Notes: generated by a model from the sequence alone, not told the origin. DNA of 6,275 bases from Methanobacterium sp. (GCA_003161815.1 PMNN01000145.1:1-6275); one strand, 5' to 3'. Numbered from the stretch's first letter, positions 1 through 5,532 are shown. Numbers and translations are program-made.

Positions 1-852
1 AAGGAAATTTATGGCAGATTCTACTTTAGGTCCCATACTCCCTTCAGGGAAATGACCTTCACTAAGATATTCTTTAGCTTGGGCAGTTGTCATTTGATCA
101 ATAAATTTTTCAAATGGGGTGTTATAGAATAGAGATATTTTTTCCACATCAGTAAGAATAAGTAATATTTCAGCTTCAATTAATGAGGCAAGATGAGAAG
201 CTGCATGATCTTTATCCACCACCCCTTCAACACCTTTAAGCATTCCATCCTCTTTTATAATCACTGGTATACCCCCTCCTCCGGAGGCTATAACCATTGT
301 TCCTTCCATAAATAAAGTTTTAATACATCCTTCTTCAACAAATCCAATTGGAAGAGGTGAAGGAACTACTCTACGATAACCTCTCCCACTGTCATTGACA
401 ATAACCCATTTCCGCTCTTTTCGTAATTCTGTTGCCTCCAAAGCCGTGTAAAACGGGCCAATAGGTTTAGTGGGATTTTTAAACTGAGGATCTTCTTGAT
501 GCACTAGAGTTTGGGTAAGCAAAGTTACCACTGATTTATCCATTTGAAATTCCTTCAGCATGTTTTTTAAAGATAATTGAAGCATATAACCAATCATGCC
601 TTGGGATTGTGCTACACAAACATCTAAAGGCATAGGGGGTAGGGTGTTTTTAGCCAGATCATAGGCTAGAAGAATATCACCAACCTGTGGCCCATTACCG
701 TGAGTAATAGCAATGTGATAACCTTCCTTCATCAATTCTATAATATAACGACTGGTTTCATTAACATTTTCAAATTGTTCTTGGGCTGTACCTTTCTCCG
801 TATGCTTGAGAATAGCATTTCCACCTAACGATACTAACATGTTTCTGGTCAT
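1..852 (-). CDS. arcC: Carbamate kinase (C-terminus cut by the left edge)
   Basis: Last step of the arginine deiminase pathway: carbamoyl phosphate + ADP gives ATP + carbamate, in the cytoplasm. The frame is open from ATG at 852 to base 1 without a stop, giving 284 residues. The family is usually about 310, so roughly 25-30 C-terminal residues lie outside. Amino-acid kinase fold motifs appear in order: LGGNAI (9-14), HGNGPQVG (51-58), KPIGPFY (129-135), RRVVPSP (160-166), SGGGGIPV (190-197), VVDKD (211-215), LTDVE (233-237) and GSMGPKV (271-277). The conserved lysines at 129, 214 and 276 are present. The start is fixed by GGAG (859-862) six bases upstream; a second ATG four codons in is less well placed. 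It lies 75 bp after the arginine deiminase gene on the same strand, which supports a catabolic kinase rather than a carbamoyl phosphate synthetase stand-in. No broken motif is seen. Confidence 0.95.
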   Translation of the reverse strand, partial: MTRNMLVSLGGNAILKHTEKGTAQEQFENVNETSRYIIELMKEGYHIAITHGNGPQVGDILLAYDLAKNTLPPMPLDVCVAQSQGMIGYMLQLSLKNMLKEFQMDKSVVTLLTQTLVHQEDPQFKNPTKPIGPFYTALEATELRKERKWVIVNDSGRGYRRVVPSPLPIGFVEEGCIKTLFMEGTMVIASGGGGIPVIIKEDGMLKGVEGVVDKDHAASHLASLIEAEILLILTDVEKISLFYNTPFEKFIDQMTTAQAKEYLSEGHFPEGSMGPKVESAINFL

Positions 853-858
853 CTTTAT

Positions 859-862
859 CTCC
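859..862 (-). promoter_or_regulatory. Ribosome binding site of carbamate kinase
   Basis: GGAG on the minus strand, six bases before the ATG at 852. It decides between that ATG and the one four codons later. It also shows that carbamate kinase has its own initiation signal despite being 75 bp behind the upstream gene. Confidence 0.7.
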
Positions 863-886
863 TATTATTCTCTCTCCATTTTATAG

Positions 887-904
887 TAACCGGAATTCAG
901 GTTA
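887..904. repeat. 18-bp near-perfect palindrome in the arcA-arcC spacer
   Basis: TAACCGGAATTCAGGTTA is self-complementary in 8 of 9 base pairs; the only mismatched pair is G892/A899. It lies between the stop of arginine deiminase (928) and the start of carbamate kinase (852), in the longest gap of the operon. It could be a regulator site, or in RNA a short stem that affects mRNA processing or stability between the two genes. The role is unknown. Confidence 0.55.
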
Positions 905-927
905 AAATGAATAACTTAACAAATTTT

Positions 928-2226
928 TTAGCCACGTTTTAATGCACAGGACATACAATGGGCTCCACCATATCCTCCAGTAAGGTTAACCAGATTCAGT
1001 GGATAAGCATCAACATCGTGCTGATAAATCTCCTTTTTGTGGGGGAAAAATTGTCCTTGCAAACGTAGTTCCCTGTAATCTTTCTTTGCCTGGGAAAGTA
1101 GTTTTTTATATCGTTCAGGTTCTGCTATGGCTTTTAATCTAAGCTTATCTAATACATTTTTTACAACACGGTCTACTTCTACTGCAAGTATAGTTCCATT
1201 TCTTATGCAAAGAAAGTTTGAAGCATAGGCCATCTGTTCCAAAGTAGTAATGTTGATGATATCAAAATCCTTTGATAAAATGTAGTCATGCAGATTCATC
1301 TCTTCTGTAGTTTTTATGTAGCCATCATCACTGCGATGATAAATTTCTACCATCGCATTTTTAAGTAAAAGTTCACAACCAACTGCAACTTCCTTAGAAA
1401 CTATGTTAAAATAAGTGTCGAGATGCATATTCACCATAGGATCTATATTATCACCGGGTATAAGCGGATGATTGGGCTGATGAACGACACATATCTCATC
1501 ATATCCTACCCCATATTTCAACATTTGTTCTACACCTTTTCGATTGGTACGATCTCCCATACCGATCAATGCAAATTCCCCCAGCGGCATAAAATCACCA
1601 CCTTCAAAGGTGCCTGGAGCTTGTATTTCATGAACTATTGGTTTGTTCAGCGTTTTCCACAAAAATTTAGTAAGGATAGATTCCCTTTGCCTTTGCGGTT
1701 TGGACATTCTTGAAACAATTATTCCTTTGTCAGTTACTGCTTGTTGATCTCTCATAAAATAAAGATTAGAAAGAGGTTCTCTCTCGGTAACCTTAAGCTG
1801 AATCATCCTGATTCCCTCACTTGATTCTAATCCAATGCATGGATTGAGAAGCACTGTATTGAAGTAATAATCTGAGTCCAGCTTATTCTTATTTTTATTA
1901 ATTTCTTCCCGGGCTTGCTTTACATCCTGACTATTCCCAGTAAAGGAGATAGTATCCTGGGCTAATTTCACTAAATTCTCTCGAGTCGCTTTATTTTTTT
2001 CGGAAGTAGATATAATAGTATCCTTGAGGGGAAGCACATCCACTTTAAATTCATGTTTTAATGTGTATAATAACAGTTCATGTTCCCTTAATGCATCCGA
2101 TTGGCTGAATGCTCTTTCATAGAGTGATGAATATGGGTCAAGAAGCCCAAAATACATTTCCATCCCCGGTGTGTGGACGGCTACTTTTTTTAGGTGATCC
2201 CATTCTGCATTTATTTTTGCAACCAT
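928..2226 (-). CDS. arcA: Arginine deiminase
   Basis: Hydrolyses L-arginine to citrulline and ammonia, the first step of the ADI pathway. At 432 residues it is slightly longer than the usual 405-420. The guanidine-modifying (pentein) active site is complete: FMRD with D160, FEGGD with E208 and D211, MHLDT with H268 and D270, and GGAHCMS with the nucleophile C424 near the C-terminus. The segment at about 70-150 matches in size the helical insert typical of bacterial ADI. Between the strand ending near D352 and C424 there are about 72 residues where Pseudomonas ADI (from memory) has about 33, so a charged insert precedes the catalytic loop. The ATG at 2226 follows the OTC stop by 8 bp; AAGGT overlapping that stop is a likely ribosome site, pointing to coupled translation. 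Agmatine deiminase is unlikely because the C-terminal motif is the ADI type. Confidence 0.93.
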   Translation of the reverse strand: MVAKINAEWDHLKKVAVHTPGMEMYFGLLDPYSSLYERAFSQSDALREHELLLYTLKHEFKVDVLPLKDTIISTSEKNKATRENLVKLAQDTISFTGNSQDVKQAREEINKNKNKLDSDYYFNTVLLNPCIGLESSEGIRMIQLKVTEREPLSNLYFMRDQQAVTDKGIIVSRMSKPQRQRESILTKFLWKTLNKPIVHEIQAPGTFEGGDFMPLGEFALIGMGDRTNRKGVEQMLKYGVGYDEICVVHQPNHPLIPGDNIDPMVNMHLDTYFNIVSKEVAVGCELLLKNAMVEIYHRSDDGYIKTTEEMNLHDYILSKDFDIINITTLEQMAYASNFLCIRNGTILAVEVDRVVKNVLDKLRLKAIAEPERYKKLLSQAKKDYRELRLQGQFFPHKKEIYQHDVDAYPLNLVNLTGGYGGAHCMSCALKRG

Positions 2227-2234
2227 TTTTATTT

Positions 2235-3176
2235 TTACCTTGTTGAAATATTATTCTCATTACAAAAGAATTCTAATAGTCCAGCTGCACTGTAAAGTTT
2301 ATTTTCTGCTTGAGACCAAACCATGGACCGACCACCCTCCAGTACCTCTTCGGTTATCTCCAATCCACAATGTGCAGGTAAACAATGCATCACCACTGCA
2401 CCAGTAGCTGCTGTTTCTAATAGTGCCGAATTAATCTGATAACCCTGGAAATCCTTGATGCGTTTCTCTTTTTCTATATCTTCACCCATACTCACCCATA
2501 CATCAGTATAAAGAATATCTGCATCTCCAACCGCTTTCTGCGGGTTCTCCATAATTGAAATCTGGCTTCCAGTTGATTTGGCTAGTTCAAGAGCTTTTTT
2601 AACGATTTGGTTAGGGGGTTGGTATCCTGGAGGACATGCAGCCTTCATATTCATACCAGTCAGTGCAGCACCTAAAAGCAATGAATTACAAACATTATTA
2701 CCATCACCTACATAAGTTAGGTTCAAACCCTGAAGTGATCCTTGACGTTCATAGATAGTGTAAAGATCACATACTGCTTGCGTGGGATGTTCAAGATCGC
2801 TTAAACCGTTTATTACTGGAATATTAGCATATTGCGATAATTGCAGGACAGTGTTGTGATCGTAAACTCGAGCAATGAGAAGGTCTAAATAATCGCCTAA
2901 AATACGAGCAGTATCCTTTATAGTTTCGTTCCTGCTTGTTTGCAAGTTTTCCGATGCTAAATAAATTGCCTTCCCATCTAAACGAAGCACAGCTACCTCA
3001 AATGCTGTCCTTGTACGGGTAGAGGGTTTTTCAAAAAGTAGCCCCGCTACCATTTGTTCCAAATTTTTAAGAGTTTTACGTGCTTTTATGGATTTTTTCA
3101 GGGTATTAGTCTCCTTGAAAATGCGGTAAAGCTCTTTTTGTGTAATATGTGTTACAGAAAGAAAAGACCGTGGTAT
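2235..3176 (-). CDS. arcB: Ornithine carbamoyltransferase, probably catabolic, with a non-standard start
   Basis: Interconverts citrulline + phosphate and ornithine + carbamoyl phosphate; beside ADI and carbamate kinase it should run in the phosphorolytic direction. Counted from ATA at 3176 it is 313 residues, normal for the family. Motifs: FEKPSTRTR (48-56, carbamoyl phosphate), ARVYDH, NGLSDLEHPTQ (HPTQ 130-133), DGNNV (158-162), DVWVSMGED (225-233, ornithine SMG loop) and HCLPAHCG (264-271, catalytic Cys265). The last motif is usually HCLPAHRG in this subgroup; Cys270 replaces Arg. The SMG loop argues against putrescine carbamoyltransferase. The first ATG/GTG/TTG in frame is TTG at 3062, which would remove the N-terminal helix (FLSV..ITQKEL, OTC-like). 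The frame is open back to a stop at 3207-3209. Start at ATA 3176 is inferred from GGAGGT six bases upstream. It could still be the cell's only, anabolic OTC (argF). Confidence 0.9.
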   Translation of the reverse strand: MPRSFLSVTHITQKELYRIFKETNTLKKSIKARKTLKNLEQMVAGLLFEKPSTRTRTAFEVAVLRLDGKAIYLASENLQTSRNETIKDTARILGDYLDLLIARVYDHNTVLQLSQYANIPVINGLSDLEHPTQAVCDLYTIYERQGSLQGLNLTYVGDGNNVCNSLLLGAALTGMNMKAACPPGYQPPNQIVKKALELAKSTGSQISIMENPQKAVGDADILYTDVWVSMGEDIEKEKRIKDFQGYQINSALLETAATGAVVMHCLPAHCGLEITEEVLEGGRSMVWSQAENKLYSAAGLLEFFCNENNISTR

Positions 3177-3182
3177 GTGATT

Positions 3183-3188
3183 ACCTCC
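3183..3188 (-). promoter_or_regulatory. Strong ribosome binding site facing an ATA codon
   Basis: GGAGGT followed by AATC matches the archaeal 16S 3'-end complement GGAGGTGATC at nine of ten positions. It is the strongest such site in the window. Six bases after it comes ATA (3176-3174), in the OTC frame, exactly where family alignment wants the start. An ATG at 3190 overlaps the site but opens only a 12-codon reading frame ending at 3152, out of frame with OTC. Confidence 0.65.
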
Positions 3189-3200
3189 ATTATTATTTTT

Positions 3201-3216
3201 TTCATTTTATAATGAA
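3201..3216. promoter_or_regulatory. Inverted repeat, candidate operator of the arc operon
   Basis: TTCATT and AATGAA form a perfect 6-bp inverted repeat around TTAT. It lies 25-40 bp upstream of the OTC start. If the TATA-like TTATATGA at 3227-3234 is the promoter, it would overlap the transcription start, a usual place for an archaeal repressor. The arms are A/T-rich, so chance is possible. Confidence 0.35.
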
Positions 3217-3226
3217 TGTGCAGTGT

Positions 3227-3259
3227 TCATATAACAAAAATTAGATAAAAGTTTTATAA
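3227..3259 (-). promoter_or_regulatory. Candidate TATA region of the arc operon
   Basis: Two TATA-like elements are readable on the minus strand: TTATATGA (3227-3234), predicting a start near 3205 and a leader of about 30 bases, and TTATAAAAC (3251-3259), predicting a start near 3229 and a leader of about 53 bases. Both leave room for the GGAGGT at 3183-3188. Neither has a clear purine-rich BRE, and the AT-rich background makes the choice uncertain. Confidence 0.35.
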
Positions 3260-3396
3260 TAAAAAAATGATTCTTCTATAAAAAATAACTTCCGATTATA
3301 ATATTAATATAATATACACAATCGATTTTAGTACTAATTTAAATGTAGGATTGCTTCTCCGTCCGTAAAGTTTAAGTATAATGGAGACTTTTAATT

Positions 3397-3428
3397 TTAT
3401 TAGATATTATTTGTTTATATTATTAGAT
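3397..3428 (+). repeat. Direct repeat TTATTAGAT flanking the TATA box
   Basis: TTATTAGAT occurs at 3397-3405 and 3420-3428, 23 bp apart start to start, about two helical turns. The TATA-like TTTATATT lies between and touches the second copy. This spacing would put a bound regulator on one face of the DNA around the promoter. Low sequence complexity weakens the case. Confidence 0.4.
3414..3421 (+). promoter_or_regulatory. TATA box for the PRC-barrel/nadX unit
   Basis: TTTATATT is a good archaeal TATA match. It predicts transcription from about 3444-3448 and a leader of about 75 bases that holds the hairpin at 3466-3485 and the ribosome site at 3512-3517. Confidence 0.5.
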
Positions 3429-3465
3429 TTTACATTAGTTGGATAAATGAGTGGTCTAAAGGGCA

Positions 3466-3485
3466 ATCTTCTTTAAGTAGAAGAT
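3466..3485 (+). promoter_or_regulatory. Leader hairpin before the PRC-barrel gene
   Basis: ATCTTCT (3466-3472) and AGAAGAT (3479-3485) form a perfect 7-bp stem with a 6-base loop. It lies in the predicted 5' leader, 36 bases before the start codon. No T tract follows, so it is not an obvious terminator; a protein-binding or mRNA-stability element is possible. Confidence 0.45.
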
Positions 3486-3511
3486 AGAAAAGATACAAAC
3501 AACAAAGAAAT

Positions 3512-3517
3512 AGGTGG
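3512..3517 (+). promoter_or_regulatory. Ribosome binding site of the PRC-barrel gene
   Basis: AGGTGG four bases before the ATG at 3522; AGGTG matches the archaeal 16S 3'-end complement. It confirms the start. Confidence 0.7.
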
Positions 3518-3521
3518 TAAA

Positions 3522-3851
3522 ATGGTAGAATTATCAGCCCTGTACAATTTAGATGTATATACAACTAGGGGAAAATATATTGGAAGAATCCAAGACGTGG
3601 TTTTAAATATCAAAAAGGGCAGAGTTTCAATTTTAAAAACTATAGCAACGAACCCTGAAAAGAAGAGTGTTGGATTTAGAGAAGTTTTTAAAACAACTAT
3701 AAATATAGTTCCAGAAAGAGATGAAATAAGACCTTTACAGGAAGAAGGAACTATAGATGTAGCTTACGACAGAGTTCAGGCTGTAGGGGATATTTTATTA
3801 GTAAGCCCTGAAATAACTTCTGAAACATCTACATCAACGCTCCCTAAGTAG
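3522..3851 (+). CDS. Small PRC-barrel domain protein
   Basis: 109 residues. Residues about 3-95 form one PRC-barrel-like domain: an opening of the [20 protein letters not shown] type (7-26), the strand [13 protein letters not shown], and the closing [11 protein letters not shown] (84-94), which is the hallmark of archaeal stand-alone PRC-barrel proteins. The last 15 residues are a Ser/Thr-rich tail, probably disordered. There is no signal peptide or membrane segment, so it is cytoplasmic. PRC barrels are small beta domains found in photosynthetic reaction centre subunit H and in the ribosome-assembly factor RimM; archaeal stand-alone forms are abundant in euryarchaea and mostly lack a defined role, although some have been linked to the cell division machinery. 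The stop is only 13 bp before aspartate dehydrogenase, so the two are probably co-transcribed, but no functional link is evident. Confidence 0.85.
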   Translation: MVELSALYNLDVYTTRGKYIGRIQDVVLNIKKGRVSILKTIATNPEKKSVGFREVFKTTINIVPERDEIRPLQEEGTIDVAYDRVQAVGDILLVSPEITSETSTSTLPK

Positions 3852-3864
3852 GAAGAAATCCAAG

Positions 3865-4629
3865 ATGAATGTGGGGATACTAGGATGCGGCGCCATAGCT
3901 AATATAATCACTAATTTTGCCGTGGAAGGAAAGCTGGGCGTTGATCTAAAATTTTTTTATGATCGAGACATGGAAAGAGCGGAAAACCTAGCCTCTCAAG
4001 TTGATGGCAGGGTGGTACTTGATGTAAAGGATATGTTGGACCATGTTGATCTTGTGATTGAAGCAGCTTCACCCCAGGCCGTGGTTGAAATCATTCCAGA
4101 AATCCTTAAAAAAGGAAAAGATGTCATTGTCATGAGTATAGGGGCATTAATGGATTCTGAACTTAGGAATCAGTTGGAAGATATAGCTAAGCAAAATAAT
4201 TCCAGGATATACGCGCCCTCAGGAGCTATTGTAGGTTTAGATGGTATTAAAGCCGCTTCTATAGGTAAAATAAGGGAAGTGAGTTTGGTTACACGAAAAC
4301 CTCCTAAATCACTTGGAATCTCAGCGGATAATGAAACAATATTATATGAAGGTAAAGCTAGAGATGCAGTGCGTAAATTTCCCATGAACATTAATGTAGC
4401 CGCTGCCTTAAGTATTGCTTGTAATAAAGAAGTAAATGTGAAGATTATAGCCGACCCGAATGTGGATCGGAACAGTCATTATGTCCATGTTGTGGGAGAC
4501 TTTGGAGAATTTAAAACCATCACTCAAAATATGAGATGCAGTATAAATCCGAAGACAAGTGTTTTAGCAGCTTATTCTGCTATTAAACTTCTTAAAAGTT
4601 TGAATGAAAATCTAAGAATTGGCACCTGA
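3865..4629 (+). CDS. nadX: L-aspartate dehydrogenase (NAD biosynthesis)
   Basis: Oxidises L-aspartate with NAD(P)+ to iminoaspartate, which quinolinate synthase (NadA) uses for de novo NAD synthesis; in archaea it takes the place of the oxygen-dependent NadB oxidase, fitting an anaerobe. The 254 residues are full length for the family. Visible motifs: N-terminal Rossmann GILGCGAIA (4-12), IEAASPQAV (65-73), SIGAL (91-95), the APSGAI/GLDGIKA stretch (117-130), TRKPP (143-147), FPMNINVAA (172-180), ADP..DRNSH with the expected catalytic His205, GDFGE (211-215) and NPKTS (228-232). The NPKTS approach reads NMRCSI rather than the proline-rich form I remember, a minor difference. The ATG at 3865 starts exactly at the Rossmann strand; a weak GGA near the previous stop is the only ribosome site, so translation may be coupled to the PRC-barrel gene. 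Confidence 0.92.
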   Translation: MNVGILGCGAIANIITNFAVEGKLGVDLKFFYDRDMERAENLASQVDGRVVLDVKDMLDHVDLVIEAASPQAVVEIIPEILKKGKDVIVMSIGALMDSELRNQLEDIAKQNNSRIYAPSGAIVGLDGIKAASIGKIREVSLVTRKPPKSLGISADNETILYEGKARDAVRKFPMNINVAAALSIACNKEVNVKIIADPNVDRNSHYVHVVGDFGEFKTITQNMRCSINPKTSVLAAYSAIKLLKSLNENLRIGT

Positions 4630-4650
4630 AATTATTAAATAATTTTCTAC

Positions 4651-4658
4651 TTTTTTTT
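4651..4658 (+). terminator. Oligo-T terminator after nadX
   Basis: A run of eight T residues 22 bases after the nadX stop. Archaeal RNA polymerase ends at such U-rich tracts without needing a hairpin. A TATA-like sequence for the next gene starts ten bases later, which fits the end of one unit and the start of another. Confidence 0.55.
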
Positions 4659-4667
4659 AATTAAAAC

Positions 4668-4675
4668 TTTATAAA
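4668..4675 (+). promoter_or_regulatory. Candidate TATA box of the thg1 gene
   Basis: TTTATAAA, preceded by an A-rich stretch that could serve as BRE. It predicts transcription from about 4697-4701 and a short leader of 30-45 bases with no ribosome site. Confidence 0.45.
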
Positions 4676-4681
4676 AGAAAT

Positions 4682-4710
4682 TTAGACTTCAAAAAAATTA
4701 TTAAGTCTAA
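4682..4710 (+). repeat. Inverted repeat upstream of thg1
   Basis: TTAGACTT (4682-4689) and AAGTCTAA (4703-4710) are perfect 8-bp arms around a 13-base A/T-rich centre. The element lies between the TATA candidate and the start codon, overlapping the predicted transcription start. It could be an operator, or, if read from upstream, part of the end of the nadX transcript. It is more GC-containing and specific than the surrounding A/T tracts. Confidence 0.45.
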
Positions 4711-4740
4711 TTAAAAAAAATATTTTAAAAAATGATGATA

Positions 4741-5496
4741 ATGAAGGAATGTGAGATATATTCAAATTTAAAAGTTCCATGCGGCTCAAAAATAGTTGTG
4801 AGAATTGATGGACGAAATTTCTCCCATCTTTCCCGTGATCTTGAACTTGAAAAACCGTACGATTTAAATTTTGTAAAGATTATGATAGATACCTGCCATG
4901 AATTTTTTCAGGAATTTTCTCCACGCTTTATGTACACATTCTCCGATGAAATAAACATCCTCCTAAACGAAATACCCTTCAAAGGACGTTTAGAAAAAAT
5001 GGATTCAGTATTTGCCAGTTTTATATCGGGAATTTTTTCCAATAATCTTATCCACGATGAAGAGTTTTCTAAAATTCTTGAAAATCCTGAAATTAAAATA
5101 AAGCCTATATCCTTTGATTCACGTGTAATTCCCTTAAATCCTCAAGAAATAGTAACCTATTTCAAATACAGGCAGCATGAAGCTTGGATAAACTGTTTAA
5201 ACGGATATGCTTACTGGACACTACGCCGAGAGTATGGAAAAGAAGAAGCCATACAAATTTTAGATAAAAAGAAAAGCAGCCAGATTCACGAGATACTATT
5301 TGAACAGGACATTAATGTTACAGAAGCTCCTCTCTGGCAGCGGAGAGGATTAGGTATCTACAGAAAAAAGATGATAATACAAGGATATAACCCCATATCC
5401 AAGGAGAATGTTCTATCTAAAAGATGTAAACCCATCACTGACTGGGAACTGCCAGTTTTTAATGAAGAATTCTTTTATTATCATCAAATATTATAA
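4741..5496 (+). CDS. Thg1-like tRNA 3'-5' polymerase (tRNA-His guanylyltransferase family)
   Basis: Adds nucleotides to the 5' end of tRNA, using a polymerase-like palm. Counting from the first possible ATG (4732) it is 254 residues: RIDGRNF (24-30) carries metal ligand D26, SDE (71-73) the second ligand D72, RLEK (86-89) and AS..S follow, and DKK..QIHEILFE (178-191) is the conserved C-terminal part. The eukaryotic HINNLYN motif reads WINCLNG (152-158), as expected for archaeal Thg1-like proteins, which in tested cases do templated 5' repair or G+1 addition; a strict G-1 role is therefore not assured. Start: ATG codons at 4732, 4735 and 4741; I prefer 4741 because family members open with a short charged stretch before EIYSNL. 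No ribosome site is seen upstream. Length is normal and no lesion is evident. Confidence 0.9.
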   Translation: MKECEIYSNLKVPCGSKIVVRIDGRNFSHLSRDLELEKPYDLNFVKIMIDTCHEFFQEFSPRFMYTFSDEINILLNEIPFKGRLEKMDSVFASFISGIFSNNLIHDEEFSKILENPEIKIKPISFDSRVIPLNPQEIVTYFKYRQHEAWINCLNGYAYWTLRREYGKEEAIQILDKKKSSQIHEILFEQDINVTEAPLWQRRGLGIYRKKMIIQGYNPISKENVLSKRCKPITDWELPVFNEEFFYYHQIL

Positions 5497-5505
5497 AAAA
5501 TTTTG

Positions 5506-5532
5506 ATGTTATAATTTTAGAAATTATAATAT
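5506..5532 (+). repeat. Tight 9-12 bp hairpin between thg1 and the JAMM gene
   Basis: TTATAATTT (5509-5517) and AAATTATAA (5521-5529) are perfect arms around the 3-base loop TAG. Allowing one G-U pair the stem grows to 12 bp (5506-5532). Five T residues follow at 5535-5539, so in RNA it resembles a hairpin terminator for thg1. On DNA its right arm overlaps the only TATA-like sequences of the next gene, so it may be dual use. Confidence 0.5.

Larger units (their letters stand above)
3177..3521. other. Divergent AT-rich intergenic region
   Basis: About 345 bp separate the leftward arc operon from the rightward PRC-barrel gene. Left part: ribosome site, inverted repeat and TATA candidates for arc. 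Centre: A/T tracts including the 10-bp palindrome ATATTAATAT (3301-3310), which sits in a longer imperfect palindrome. Right part: repeat, TATA box, leader hairpin and ribosome site for the plus-strand genes. I find no tRNA-like fold, CRISPR repeat or convincing small gene. The clear division into two control halves suggests the two transcription units are regulated independently. Confidence 0.6.

Noticed and set aside
876..884. Internal promoter for carbamate kinase (CTATAAAAT on the minus strand)
   Set aside because: A start about 25-27 bases downstream would fall at the start codon itself and leave out the good GGAG ribosome site, so the element is probably chance A/T sequence.
1423..1713. 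Plus-strand 96-residue open frame
   Set aside because: It lies wholly inside the arginine deiminase gene on the other strand, has no recognisable domain, and is best explained as a shadow.
3060..3062. TTG at 3062 as the true start of OTC
   Set aside because: It would remove about 38 residues that match the OTC N-terminal helix, has no ribosome site, and would give 275 residues against the usual 300-335.
2235..3176. Putrescine carbamoyltransferase of an agmatine deiminase operon
   Set aside because: The SMG ornithine loop is present and the partner enzyme has arginine deiminase, not agmatine deiminase, motifs.
3152..3190. ATG at 3190 as start of OTC through a -1 frameshift
   Set aside because: The ATG frame ends after 12 codons at 3152-3154 and no classical XXXYYYZ slippery heptamer precedes it. 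The ATG also lies inside the ribosome site, which points to a start further on. It remains a possible short leader reading frame, but nothing supports it as a gene.
3177..3521. Small RNA, tRNA or CRISPR array in the divergent spacer
   Set aside because: No tRNA arms, no repeat-spacer pattern and no GC-rich island; only short A/T repeats and one small hairpin.
4170..4391. Minus-strand 73-residue open frame
   Set aside because: It is opposite the conserved core of nadX and has no ribosome site or family resemblance.
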